This document shows, piece by piece, positions 28,644 through 39,000 of a stretch of DNA of 64,000 nucleotides. Both the position numbers and the translations under genes were made by a program. Position 1 is the stretch's first letter. The number at the start of each line of letters is the position of its first letter. Source of the DNA: G963666945 sp963666945 (lineage in GTDB: Bacteria; Bacteroidota; Bacteroidia; Bacteroidales; Marinifilaceae); contig CAXXRT010000012.1 of assembly GCA_963666945.2 (NCBI GenBank), positions 1 to 64,000 of the forward strand. Reading direction: 5' to 3'. A model generated the notes under the pieces. It did not search any database. It was not told the DNA's origin and worked only from the letters and a program-made list of their open reading frames with translations.

Positions 28644-29066
28644 TTATATTTTTTCTATACTGAATGAAAACTTATTTTTTAATTTTGTCTTAAAAAGACT
28701 TAAAATTAAATAATACGGAATTAATATTCCTAATGATATCAATCCACTATATAATTCGCTTAAATTAATTGATGTGCAAATTAGTAGTGTGATTATTACT
28801 GTTATAAAAGGAAGTACATATGCCCAGAATAGTGCAATAAATCCCAGTTCTTCATTGCAAAGAACTATAACTTTTTCGCCTTTTTCCCAATCTTGATTGA
28901 AAGGAGAAGAAACTTCGATGTACTTTTCTTTTACGTCAGCCATAGAACATGCACCTTTAATATGGCAACCGGCACAGGCAGACTGATTGAGAATTTTGAC
29001 AGTTATTTTTTCAGGTTCAATATCCTGAATGATGCCTTTATGTTTGATTATTCCTTTTCGTCCCAT
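28644..29066 (-). CDS. rseC: SoxR-reducing system protein RseC family
   Basis: This 140-residue inner-membrane protein has a Cys-rich N-terminal part (QSACAGCHIKGACSMAD), a small beta-domain, and two hydrophobic segments (about 75-95 and 105-125). This is the RseC/MucC family, which lies upstream of rnf in Bacteroidetes as in Proteobacteria and is thought to work with Rnf in electron delivery. It is the first gene of the six-subunit rnf operon. Family identity is strong, while its exact job here is inferred from context. Confidence 0.88.
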   Translation of the reverse strand: MGRKGIIKHKGIIQDIEPEKITVKILNQSACAGCHIKGACSMADVKEKYIEVSSPFNQDWEKGEKVIVLCNEELGFIALFWAYVLPFITVIITLLICTSINLSELYSGLISLGILIPYYLILSLFKTKLKNKFSFSIEKI

Positions 29067-29091
29067 TTTCTCCCCAAATTACTAACGTCTG

Positions 29092-29099
29092 CAAAAATA
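29092..29099 (-). promoter_or_regulatory. Possible -7 element for the rseC-rnf operon
   Basis: On the minus strand this reads TATTTTTG, fitting TAnnTTTG, about 25 bases upstream of the rseC ATG. There is no clear TTTG -33 box at the expected spacing. The rest of the 29067-29370 gap holds the divergent sigma promoter described separately. Confidence 0.35.
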
Positions 29100-29316
29100 A
29101 GGATTTAGAAATAAATTTCATATTATACCTTTGGAGGATTTAATGCGTTGGGAATCAATTTAATATAAAGTAAGTTGATTTAATAGGGAAAGTTTTCTGT
29201 ATTTGAGATATCTGATAATCAACAATATAGCTTTGTTTGTCTGTTAAATGTATAAGTTAGATAGGTGTGTAATTTATACTCAATATAAATTACTTGTGTG
29301 GAGCTTATATCGGAAT

Positions 29317-29348
29317 ATTGCATATTCCAAATATAAAAAATATATTTG
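29317..29348 (+). promoter_or_regulatory. Promoter for the second ECF sigma gene
   Basis: ATTG (29317-29320), a 20-base spacer and TATATTTG (29341-29348) fit the Bacteroidetes primary promoter with one mismatch in the -33 box. Initiation near 29355 would give a leader of about 16 bases before the TTG start at 29371. Confidence 0.65.
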
Positions 29349-29370
29349 CTAGTATTCAAACGCGAATAAT

Positions 29371-29949
29371 TTGAGAGAAGATATAAAAATAAATGAGATT
29401 ACATTAAAAATATCAAAAGGCGAAGAAAGGGCTTTTCGTCAATTGTTTGATATGTATTATCGAAAACTATTTGGAATAGCTATTTCGTATTTAAAGGATA
29501 GAAATGAAGCGGAAGAAGTTGTTGCTGATGTTTTTTTTAAGTTGTGGCAATCTAAAGCAAATTTAGTTAATATTGAAAATATTGATGTCTATTTGTATGT
29601 TGCTATACGAAATCAAAGTTTTAAATATATTGAAAGGAGAAAAAGAATTGACTATAAGGATGAATTGTCTGGCGATATTGAGGTAGGTGATTTTGGTGTA
29701 AATCCTGAGCAATATGTATTTGCCAAGGAGCTAAAAGAACATATAGATATGGTCGTAGATTCTTTACCCTCTCGTTGTAAGGAAATTTTCAGGCTTGCTA
29801 AGATTGATGGTCTAAAATATAAGGATATAGCTAAAATGTTGGATATTTCAGTCAAAACCATAGATAGTCAGTTGGTAATAGCCTTAAAAAAGATATCTGA
29901 AAGCATTGATATATTGAAATTATTACCCCTGTTTATGCTTTTTTTCTAA
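29371..29949 (+). CDS. ECF-type RNA polymerase sigma-70 factor (FecI-like)
   Basis: This is a 192-residue ECF sigma factor. Region 2 contains EAEEVVADVFFKLWQSK, and region 4 contains GLKYKDIAKMLDISVKTIDSQLVIALKKI. The start appears to be TTG at 29371, since no in-frame ATG precedes residue 27 and the N-terminal ITLKISKGEERAFRQLFDMYY is required for region 1/2. A credible promoter sits directly upstream. The fecR partner starts 85 bases after the stop. It is expected to drive the large SusC-kelch-SusC-SusD-thioredoxin set. Confidence 0.92.
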   Translation: MREDIKINEITLKISKGEERAFRQLFDMYYRKLFGIAISYLKDRNEAEEVVADVFFKLWQSKANLVNIENIDVYLYVAIRNQSFKYIERRKRIDYKDELSGDIEVGDFGVNPEQYVFAKELKEHIDMVVDSLPSRCKEIFRLAKIDGLKYKDIAKMLDISVKTIDSQLVIALKKISESIDILKLLPLFMLFF

Positions 29950-30034
29950 AAAACTCAAAAAATATTAATAATTCTTTAGGGGATTTGTTTTTTTAGCAGG
30001 TCCTAGGTATATAAGATAATTGCTATAAAGTAAG

Positions 30035-30985
30035 ATGAGAGAAAGATTAAAAAACATATTAAGAGATTTATTGAAACGCAATTCTGTTGATAATCAGAAT
30101 AATGAAAATGAATTAATGGAGCTTAGGGAGAAAGTGATATCTGATTATTTAATGCATGATAGCCCGGATGTTTCTAGACTTGATATGGATAGGGTTTATG
30201 GAATGGTGCAGGAAAAGATAAAAGAAGCTTCAGGAGATGATAGATCAATAATAGGATGGGTGTATAGAGTAGCTGCTGTGCTGGTTATTATTGTTGGATC
30301 TTTCTATATATATAAATCTGTGAGTAATCCATTTTCCTTTGTCTATTCAGTGAATAATGAGATAGTACTATTAGAAAGAGGACAAATGAAAAGAATGGAT
30401 CTTCCGGATGGAAGTAAGGTTTGGTTAAATGCAGATAGTAAACTAAGATATTTTGACAATAATCTTGTTAATGAAAGAGAAGTTTATTTAGAAGGTGAGG
30501 CATATTTTGAAGTTGCAAGGGATGAACGCAGGCCCTTTCAGATACATGTTGAAAATTCAGTAGTAAAAGTATTAGGTACTAAATTCAATGTTAGAGGTTA
30601 TCCTGGAATGGGAAAAGTTGTAACTACTGTGGTTTCAGGATTAGTGGAATTTAGAAAAAATACTGAAAAAGTTCTTTTACCTGCAAATAGTCATGGCATT
30701 TATAACAAGAAAGATAAAACCCTTAAAATGTCTGTTTGCGATACTAAGGACGTTAATGCATGGATAGATGGGAAATTAGTATTTAAATCATCTAAATTAT
30801 CTGATATAGCTGAAGAACTTGAAAGAAGGTATGATGTTGAAATAAATTTAAATGAATCATTGAAAAATAAAATAATTACGGCATCGTTTAAAGAAGAAAA
30901 TGTTGAAAAGGTGCTTAATCTCTTGAGTTTGACAAATGAATTCAAGTATAAGAAGAATGGAGACGGTTACTCAATATATGAATAA
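30035..30985 (+). CDS. FecR family anti-sigma factor
   Basis: This 316-residue protein is shorter than the other two FecR proteins here. It has a cytoplasmic anti-sigma part, a transmembrane segment VYRVAAVLVIIVGSFYIY (about residues 76-93), a FecR domain (RMDLPDGSKVWLNADSKL, EGEAYFEVARDERRPF, GTKFNVRGY) and a C-terminal DUF4974-like part with YDVEINL. It would hold its sigma factor at the membrane until the STN domain of the downstream SusC signals. The last bases of the gene run into a GC-rich hairpin. Confidence 0.92.
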   Translation: MRERLKNILRDLLKRNSVDNQNNENELMELREKVISDYLMHDSPDVSRLDMDRVYGMVQEKIKEASGDDRSIIGWVYRVAAVLVIIVGSFYIYKSVSNPFSFVYSVNNEIVLLERGQMKRMDLPDGSKVWLNADSKLRYFDNNLVNEREVYLEGEAYFEVARDERRPFQIHVENSVVKVLGTKFNVRGYPGMGKVVTTVVSGLVEFRKNTEKVLLPANSHGIYNKKDKTLKMSVCDTKDVNAWIDGKLVFKSSKLSDIAEELERRYDVEINLNESLKNKIITASFKEENVEKVLNLLSLTNEFKYKKNGDGYSIYE

Positions 30986-31012
30986 AGCCGGAAGTTGGCT
31001 TTTCCGGCTTTA
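30983..31012 (+). terminator. Hairpin between fecR and susC (second ECF locus)
   Basis: TAAAGCCGGAA (30983-30993) pairs perfectly with TTCCGGCTTTA (31002-31012) around an eight-base loop. The following AAGGCTTTTAG has only a short T tract. It is an attenuator or terminator that separates the constitutive regulator genes from the inducible structural genes. Confidence 0.7.
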
Positions 31013-31063
31013 AGGCTTTTAGTAATTCTTTAACTTGTTGGCTTTAGTTTTGAGAATTACGTT

Positions 31064-31089
31064 GTTGGCTTTGAGAATCAATCTCAAAG
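31064..31089 (+). promoter_or_regulatory. Leader hairpin and GTTGGCTTT repeats before susC
   Basis: CTTTGAGA (31069-31076) and TCTCAAAG (31082-31089) form a perfect 8-bp stem ending ten bases before the susC ATG, where it could mask the ribosome-binding region. The nonamer GTTGGCTTT occurs three times in this leader (30994, 31037, 31064). The function is unknown. Confidence 0.4.
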
Positions 31090-31098
31090 TACAAAATT

Positions 31099-34000
31099 AT
31101 GAAAATTGAAAGAACTACACAACTGAGACAAGTGAAACACGCTTTAAATAGTGTGTGTGTGGGCGTTTTGTGCTTTGTTTTGATTCTTTTAGCCACTGAT
31201 TTTAAGGTTTTTAGTCAAGATGTTAAAAAGAGTAAAAAAATTAGCTTTGAGGTAAAACAAGTGGATTTGAAAACAGTGATTTCAATATTAGAAGATAAAA
31301 GTGGTTATTCCTTCATTTATAGTGATGAAAGAATAATTCCTGAAGGGAAATTTTCTTTCTCCTTCAAGGATGAACCATTTAATTCTGTATTGGATAAAAT
31401 ATTCCATCCACAGAATATAGACTATATAATAAGCGGAAAATATATCGTCTTAAAGAAAGGATTACCCAAAAGTATTCCTGCTCAACGCATACAACTTATT
31501 ATTAGTGGTCAGGTTTTAGACGAAAATAATATCCCTATACCAGGGGCATCTATTTATATTAAAGGAGATGTAAAAGGTATTTCAACAGATATCCATGGGA
31601 AATTTACTATTTATGCCCATCTGAAAGATACCTTGGTTGTGTCAGCAATAGGGTTTAATTCTCTGCAGGGAGTCATTGGAAAAGATGAGTTTAGTAATGT
31701 GAAATTAAAGGTTGATGTTGTCAATCTTGAGGAAGTCGTGGTTGTTGGATACGGGGTTCAGGAAAGAAGAGATGTCCTTGGAGCAGTGTCTTCAATGCGT
31801 ACAAGAGATATTCCTATTTCTGATAATAGTTTGGATGATATGCTTGGTGGCAGAATGACAGGGGTATTTATGGGAGGTAGCACTCAGTTGTTCAGAGGAT
31901 CAGGTTATGTCAATATAAGAGGAATAAGCTCATTGAATCCTGAAGTTAATAACCCCCTGATTGTTGTGGATGGTGTACCTATGTTTGGTATGGGGTCAAT
32001 GCTAAATTCCTACGATTATATAAGATCAAATCCATCAATAGACTATAGTAAAAACACTAAGATTGATTATATGTTCTCAGGACTTAGCTTTGAACGTAAT
32101 CCTATAAGTGATATAAATATATTTGATATCGAATCGGTTGAGATACTAAAAGATTCATATGCCACGGCTATATATGGTTCCAGAGGTGCAACGGGAGTTG
32201 TGCTGGTACAGACAAAAATAGGTAAGGAGTTAAAACCTATATTAAATATTAATAGTGGATTTTCTATTAGTCAACCTGTTAATCTTCCCGATCTTCTTAG
32301 TGGGGATGAGTATAGTGAATTGTATTCCGAGTATTACAGACAAAAAGGGGGAGAAGAACAATATTTTCCTAAGGGAGTTAATACCAATTGGTTGGATAAA
32401 ATCTTAAGAACGGCTGCAGGATATGATTTTAGCATGACTTACGGGGGGAAAGTTGATAATACAAGCTTTTTTCTTGGACTATCTTATCTCAACCAACAGT
32501 CTTATATAAAAGGAAGCAACTATAGTAGGTACACGGCAAGATTTAATAGTACTATAGATCTTTATGAGTTTCTAAGCGTTGGAAGCAACATTGGAATGTA
32601 TTGGGGTAAAAATTCCGCACTTGCAGATAACGAGATATATAAAAATGCATTGTTTAAAGCTCCTAATGTTTCCGTAAGGGATTCTGAAGGGAATTATATT
32701 TATAATAATGGAGGAAATACTGTTGGAACTTATTTAGCTAATCCTATAGCTCAGATTAATAAGGATATGGCAGATTTGAGTGATTACCGACTGTATGGCA
32801 ATATATTTGCAGAAATAAAGATTACTCCTTGGATTACATTTAAAACAGAGAATGGTATTGATTGGTATAAAGGTGATTTCATTAATAGAGTTCATGATAA
32901 TCCTGGTCATGTAGGTGGAGAAGTCTTGGTTACAGGATCTGTTAACAATAAGTTTGTGACTAGTAATACAATCACATTAAATAAAAGTGTCGATAATCTG
33001 CAAATAAATTTTGTTGGTGGACAAAGTTTTGAAAAGGCAGTAGAAAAGACCAGGACTGTCTGGGGTAAAGGTTTTGCCAGCGACCAAGAAAAGAGTGTTG
33101 AAGCGGCTCAAACTAAAAAGTTGTTGACCAATGAAAAGAGGGAGTGGGCATTATTTTCATTGTTTTCGAGGATGAATCTTCAATATGATAATAGGTATCT
33201 ATTGGGTATAACCTATAGATTGGATGGTTCTTCCAGATTTAATAAAAAACAGAGATATGTTGGCTTCCCTTCTTTGTCTTTAGGATGGCGAATATCAGAG
33301 ATGGATTTTATGCAAAGAAATGATAAAATTACTGATTTGAAACTTAGAGCTAGTTTTGGCTATTCTGGCATCGATGGTTCCGGTGGATATTATGGGAATC
33401 AGGGAAGATATATTTCTGAATCTCATGGTTTGAATTACGGGGGTACCGATATTTTATTACTAGATAAGCCATCAAATCCTAATCTAAAATGGGAGGTTAC
33501 GCGCACTGTTAATCTTGGTTTTGATATTGAAGTGTATGGTGGTGACTATAGTCTGAGTTTTGATTATTACAATAAATACATATCGAATTTATTGTACGAA
33601 TCAGCTATTGCTGCTTATAAAGGTTTTTCTATCCAACTGCAGAATATTGGAGATATGCGAAATGAGGGGGGTGAAATAGAACTTAAAACAGAACATGAAA
33701 TTGGAGAAGTGGGTTTACAATCCTATGTAAATTCTTCCTATAATCATAATAAGGTTGTAAAACTTAATTCTACAGGATATGATTACTGGGGAATATCGGA
33801 TGGCTTAAAATATTTTGTTGAAGGTGAAGCTGCAGGAGTATTTTTACTGTACGACTGGGTGGGCGTAGATCCCCTTACAGGAAATTCTCTATGGAAATAT
33901 TCAGATGGTTCTGTTTCTAGCGTACCTCCTGCAAAAGTGACAAATAATAGTATTGAAAATAAATATGTTGCTGGTAGTCCTTTGCCTAAATGGTGGGGGG

Positions 34001-34506
34001 GATTAGGAACAACTATTAATTATAGAAACTGGGATTTTAATTGTCATTTTAGCTATGCTTTAGGTAATAAATTATTTAATTCTACTAAGGCTATATTGAC
34101 TACATATACTTCTCAGGATGCTAATAATCTCTCCACTGCTATTCTGGATTATTGGAAAGTATCGGGAATGAGAACAGATATTCCTGCTTTAGTGAACAGC
34201 TCAAACGAGAAATTGAATTATAACTCTGCATATACTAGTGATAGGTTTCTTGAAAATGCTTCTTACTTAAGATTGGAAAACCTGATGTTGGCTTTCAGGT
34301 TTGATATTTCAAGTAAAATGAAGAAGATGGGAATAAGAGATCTTAAAGTATATGCTCAAATAAATAATTTATTTACAATATCCGGTTATTCCGGTACCGA
34401 TCCTACGGTTAGCTTTTTTGGTTCATCATCTCTGTTGGCTGGATATGATGAGTTGTGCTTACCATCTGTAAGATCGTATAGAATAGGATTTAAAATAGGC
34501 TTTTAG
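31099..34506 (+). CDS. SusC/RagA family TonB-dependent receptor with STN signalling domain
   Basis: This 1135-residue outer-membrane receptor has a long basic N-terminus and a hydrophobic signal (VCVGVLCFVLILLATDF). The STN domain (ISFEVKQVDLKTVISILED, about residues 46-110) is followed by a regulatory beta-domain (ISGQVLDENNIPIPGASIYI) and the plug (VVVVGYGVQERRD, IVVDGVPMFGMG, ILKDSYATAIYGSRGATG). The barrel ends in RSYRIGFKIGF. The STN domain makes it the sensor for the ECF/FecR pair immediately upstream. Unusually, no susD follows: the next gene is a kelch-type lipoprotein, then a second, paralogous SusC. Confidence 0.95.
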   Translation: MKIERTTQLRQVKHALNSVCVGVLCFVLILLATDFKVFSQDVKKSKKISFEVKQVDLKTVISILEDKSGYSFIYSDERIIPEGKFSFSFKDEPFNSVLDKIFHPQNIDYIISGKYIVLKKGLPKSIPAQRIQLIISGQVLDENNIPIPGASIYIKGDVKGISTDIHGKFTIYAHLKDTLVVSAIGFNSLQGVIGKDEFSNVKLKVDVVNLEEVVVVGYGVQERRDVLGAVSSMRTRDIPISDNSLDDMLGGRMTGVFMGGSTQLFRGSGYVNIRGISSLNPEVNNPLIVVDGVPMFGMGSMLNSYDYIRSNPSIDYSKNTKIDYMFSGLSFERNPISDINIFDIESVEILKDSYATAIYGSRGATGVVLVQTKIGKELKPILNINSGFSISQPVNLPDLLSGDEYSELYSEYYRQKGGEEQYFPKGVNTNWLDKILRTAAGYDFSMTYGGKVDNTSFFLGLSYLNQQSYIKGSNYSRYTARFNSTIDLYEFLSVGSNIGMYWGKNSALADNEIYKNALFKAPNVSVRDSEGNYIYNNGGNTVGTYLANPIAQINKDMADLSDYRLYGNIFAEIKITPWITFKTENGIDWYKGDFINRVHDNPGHVGGEVLVTGSVNNKFVTSNTITLNKSVDNLQINFVGGQSFEKAVEKTRTVWGKGFASDQEKSVEAAQTKKLLTNEKREWALFSLFSRMNLQYDNRYLLGITYRLDGSSRFNKKQRYVGFPSLSLGWRISEMDFMQRNDKITDLKLRASFGYSGIDGSGGYYGNQGRYISESHGLNYGGTDILLLDKPSNPNLKWEVTRTVNLGFDIEVYGGDYSLSFDYYNKYISNLLYESAIAAYKGFSIQLQNIGDMRNEGGEIELKTEHEIGEVGLQSYVNSSYNHNKVVKLNSTGYDYWGISDGLKYFVEGEAAGVFLLYDWVGVDPLTGNSLWKYSDGSVSSVPPAKVTNNSIENKYVAGSPLPKWWGGLGTTINYRNWDFNCHFSYALGNKLFNSTKAILTTYTSQDANNLSTAILDYWKVSGMRTDIPALVNSSNEKLNYNSAYTSDRFLENASYLRLENLMLAFRFDISSKMKKMGIRDLKVYAQINNLFTISGYSGTDPTVSFFGSSSLLAGYDELCLPSVRSYRIGFKIGF

Positions 34507-34536
34507 TATTTATTTTTTAACTTAAATTTCAAAATT

Positions 34537-35961
34537 ATGAGAAAAATTGGTTTTATGACAAGAACCATGTTGGCAATGCTAATGTGCGCTGCAATGTTTA
34601 TTGTGACTTCGTGTAGCGATGATGAAAAACTTAGTGATCTCAGTGGTATCACATCTTTTTCAGTTGAAGGTTTTACTAATAAATTTACTATCGATCAGAT
34701 TGAACTAAAGATTTTTAATCAGGATAGTTTACCTTATGGGACAGAAACCAGCTTTGTTGTTAATTATCAGGGTATAGATGGTGTAAGTGTTTCTGTTGAT
34801 GGTAATGAAATAACAACAGGAACAACTATTGATTTTTCCAGTCCCGTTACTTTTAAGGCTGTTTCTGAGGATGGTAAAACTATCAAAAATTATACTGTGG
34901 ATGTAAGAATATCTCAGGTTAATCCCGATGCTGTTTCATGGGTACAGAAAGCTTCTGGTGTCTTCGATGAGTCTTATACTTCTCAGGAAGCTTACTTCTT
35001 TAAGGGTAAAGCATGGATGATTGCCGGTAAACTTTTGGAAGAAACGGGTGGTGCTAAATTATATAGTTCTACTGATGGTGTTTCTTGGACTGAGGAAACA
35101 ATAGATCCTTCTTCTTTCCCAGTTGGAATGTACCAGGATGTTGTAGAATATAATGGTAAGCTTTATGTGGCTGGTGTTTCTACAATGGGGTCTCCTTGGG
35201 GATTTCCAATGGCAGAAATAAACAATGATGTATATACTTCAACAGATGGTATTAACTGGACTGTTGCTGCTACAAATCCATTTGGATGGAACAATAAAAT
35301 ACATAGTTATGCTTTCGGAATGACTGATAAATTAGTTTTGGTTGCAGGAAACAATGCTTCTTTTGGTAATTTAAATGGTTCTAAGCCTACAGGTGCAAAT
35401 TTTTATCCTCCTGCTGGAATTAACGAGAATGTTGCTGTAAGTACAGACGGTGCCACATGGGACCTTTCAGATACTATAGTTGGAGAAGATATGCCATTAA
35501 GAAGAGATCAGGCTAATTTTGTTCACAATGGCAAAATGTATATCGCCGGAGGTCTTTCTACCAAAGCTGAAGTTCTGGGAGATGTATGGTCGTCAACAGA
35601 TGGAGCTAACTGGACTCAGGTGGCTGCTTCTGGTTTTACTCCAAGAATGAAAATGCCAGTTATTGAATACGATGGGAAACTTTATATGATTGGTGGTCAG
35701 CTTGCTGACGGTACTTGTACTAAAGATATTCTTGTATCTGAAGATGCTGGTGCAACATGGAATCCTGCTCCTGCAATTATCCAACTTCCTGCGAGTTTTA
35801 CTCCAAGAGCTGGTCATTCTGCTTTTGTTGATGATAATAATCAGCTGTGGATTGTTGGTGGTTTCTCTACAACTGTTTCTCCGGTTGAGGATGGAATAGA
35901 AATTGAAGAGACTCTAATTACCGACGTTTGGGTTGGAAAGCTTAATAAATTTAATGAATAA
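34537..35961 (+). CDS. DUF6242-type kelch beta-propeller lipoprotein
   Basis: This 474-residue lipoprotein has its lipobox at FIVTSC (Cys26). An N-terminal beta-sandwich region (about residues 35-140) is followed by kelch or galactose-oxidase-type propeller blades, each with a pattern like LYSSTDGVSWTEE, VYTSTDGINWTVA and VWSSTDGANWTQV. It corresponds to the Bacteroidetes DUF6242 domain architecture. It is probably a surface lipoprotein that takes the place normally held by SusD after the first SusC. No catalytic motif is visible, so a binding role is inferred. It lies 30 bases after susC and before a hairpin that precedes the second SusC. Confidence 0.8.
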   Translation: MRKIGFMTRTMLAMLMCAAMFIVTSCSDDEKLSDLSGITSFSVEGFTNKFTIDQIELKIFNQDSLPYGTETSFVVNYQGIDGVSVSVDGNEITTGTTIDFSSPVTFKAVSEDGKTIKNYTVDVRISQVNPDAVSWVQKASGVFDESYTSQEAYFFKGKAWMIAGKLLEETGGAKLYSSTDGVSWTEETIDPSSFPVGMYQDVVEYNGKLYVAGVSTMGSPWGFPMAEINNDVYTSTDGINWTVAATNPFGWNNKIHSYAFGMTDKLVLVAGNNASFGNLNGSKPTGANFYPPAGINENVAVSTDGATWDLSDTIVGEDMPLRRDQANFVHNGKMYIAGGLSTKAEVLGDVWSSTDGANWTQVAASGFTPRMKMPVIEYDGKLYMIGGQLADGTCTKDILVSEDAGATWNPAPAIIQLPASFTPRAGHSAFVDDNNQLWIVGGFSTTVSPVEDGIEIEETLITDVWVGKLNKFNE

Positions 35962-35971
35962 TAAATAAAAA

Positions 35972-36001
35972 TAGCATGCCTCTTTTGGGGGAGGTATGCT
36001 A
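35972..36001 (+). terminator. Hairpin between the kelch gene and the second susC
   Basis: TAGCATGCCTC (35972-35982) pairs with GAGGTATGCTA (35991-36001) with one G-T wobble, and AATTCTTAATG follows. It is a strong stem with a poor T tract, so partial termination or mRNA stabilisation is likely. Confidence 0.55.
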
Positions 36002-36046
36002 ATTCTTAATGTTTGTAATATTCGGTATAATTGTAAATTTTCAGAG

Positions 36047-39000
36047 ATGAATAAGATATTGTTTTTATTATTGTTCATTCCATTATTGATTTGTAATCCA
36101 GCTTTTTCTCAGGAAAAGGTCACTGTTAAGGCAAAAATTATTTCTAAGGAAGATGGATTACCTGTGATAGGTGCAACAGTATTGATAAAGGGTACGGCTA
36201 TAGGAACAGCTGCAAGAGTTGATGGTAGTTTTGATATACAAACTAAAAATAGCGATGTTATAGAAGTTTCTGCTATTGGTTTTGTTTCCCAGCAGATAAA
36301 GATTAAAGATATTAAACCGGGAATGCAGATACAGTTAGTTCCCGATATTGTCTCTCTTAAAGAAGTTGCTGTAGTTGGATATGGTGTTCAGGAACGACGT
36401 GATCTCACTGGCTCTGTTTCTTCTGTAAATATAAGGGAGTTGGATAAAACAACTGTAAGTCTTGATAATGCTTTGGCCGGTAAGGTTCCCGGTGTGCTCG
36501 TTAATTCCAGTTCAGGACAACCTGGTAGTGCTACTTCTATTATTATTAGAGGATTAAGTTCTCTTAACAAAGATGCAAATAATCCTTTAATAGTAATCGA
36601 CGGAGTGCCAGTATATGGATCAGGCTCTGGTTTTAACTCAAGCGATTATAGCAGTACAAGTGTTAAGGCTGTCTCTATGGATGGAGGTTCCGTTTCTGGT
36701 AGTATGGCTGCCGATAAAACGTTTGAGAAAAATCCTTTGGCTAGTATTAATCCTGAAGATATCGAATCTATCGAAATATTAAAGGATGCTTTTGCTACAG
36801 CAATTTATGGTTCCAGAGGAGCTGCAGGGGTAATATTGATTACTACAAAAAAAGGCGTTAAGGGTACTCCAAGAGTTGATTTGTCTTACTCTATGTCATT
36901 AAGTGAACCTGTAGGTCTTCCTGATTTATTAAATGCTGATGAGTATAGATTGATATATGGTGAATTGGGAAGGTTAAGTTCTGATAACGATTTGGGTCAT
37001 TCTACTAATTGGTTAAATAAAGTAACGCGTACTGCTTTAACTCAAAACACAACAGCTTCTGTGTCTGCTGGTACAGAAAAAAGTACTTATTATATCAGTC
37101 TTTCTAACCTGGATCAACAATCATATATAATTGAAAATGACTTTTCCAGAACCTCGGCAAGGATGAATTTTAATTATAATGCAAGGGAGTCTGTAAAGTT
37201 TGGTGTTAATACATCTGTTTCTTTTACAGATAATAATGCTTTAAATGCTGCCAAGGTTTTTAGTGAGGCTGTTATTCGCCGTCCTATAGATCCTATTTAC
37301 AAAGAAAATGGTTCATATCATTATAACGGATCGAAATTGAATGATGAAAATCCTATTCAAATTGCCTGCGATGATATAAATTTTGTGAAGGATACCAGAG
37401 TTGTTAGTAATTTATTTGCTGAAATTAAACCACTGAGCTGGCTAACTTTTAAAACTGAGGTTGGTCTTGACTTAATGTCTTCTGAGTCATATAGTAGATT
37501 AAAGTCTCGTCTTTGGCTGGAAGGAGGGAGTGCCAGACAGTCAAACAGAACAAATAAGAAGTATGTTGTCAATAATACTTTAACGGCTATTAAGGTTTTA
37601 GGAGACCATTCAATTAATGCTGTTGTGGGACAGAGTTTTGAAAAGTCAAGAGAAAATAATACTACTGTCAGCGGTAGAGAGTTTAATAGCGATAATGAAA
37701 TTAGTATTAGTGCAGCAGGTAAATCACAGGTAGAGAATGCACTTGTGCAGCAGTGGGCTATCTTCTCTGCTTTTACACGTATAAACTACCAGTATCTGAA
37801 TAAATATATGGGGGGATTTACGTATAGGGTAGATGGTTCTTCTCGTTTTAATAAATCCAACAGATATATTGGTTTCCCTTCTTTTTCGCTTGGATGGAGG
37901 GTTTCTAATGAGGATTTTATGGAACCTTATCCTTTTATTGATGATTTGAAGTTCAGGGGTAGCATTGGTTTTACAGGAACTGATGGTTCTGGTGGTTATT
38001 ACGGCAATCAGGGTCAATATACTAAACACGGTAAATCTTTCAATTATAACGGGGTATTGATATACGAATTGAATAAACCTAATAATCCAAACTTAAAATG
38101 GGAGAGAACTCGTTCTTACGATTTGGGTATGGATTTATCTTTACTTGATAGTAGAATTAAACTTACAGTTGATTATTACTACAAGAAGATTGAAAATATG
38201 ATTACTAGTTTTAATATACCTACATATAAAGGCTTTGGTAATATACAGAGGAACTTTGGAGATATGCAGAACTCTGGATTTGAGATTGATTTGTATACAG
38301 AAAATATTAAAACTGATTTTATGTGGACAACTAGTTTTAATATTGCAAGAAATACTAATAAAGTGCTGAATCTAAACATCGATGGTTCAGTTATTGAAGC
38401 TGGGGGAAATAATAGTGTATATATTTCAGGGAAAGCTGCCCCTCAGTTTTATCTGTACCAATGGTTAGGCGTTGATCCTATTACAGGTAATCCCCTGTGG
38501 GGCTATCCTGATGGATCTCAGCAACAGATCCCTCCTCAGGATTACTATGATGACGGTGAAGGAAGGAAAGCCTGTGGAACTTATTTGCCTGAGTTTTACG
38601 GTGGAATAACTAATAGTTTCAGTTATAAAGGTTTTGAGTTAAACGCATTTTTCTCTTTCTCTTACGGGGGGCAGATGTTAAATGGAACAAAGGCGCAGTT
38701 AATGACTTATACAACTAAGGATATGAATAATCTGCACACTGATATTCTTGACTACTGGAAGATCTCAGGGCATAAAACTTCTGTTCCTGCTCTTGATAAT
38801 AATTCTTTGGTTACTACTGCTATAAGTTCTACTGATTATACTGCAGGGCTTAATACAACGAGGTTTTTAGAAGATAATTCGTTTTTACGCCTTAAGACAT
38901 TGACATTGTCGTACAATTTCTCGGGTGGTTTTCTGAAAAAATGTAAGGTAAGAAGATTAAGATTGTATGCGCAAGGAACAAATTTATTAACTTTAACTAA

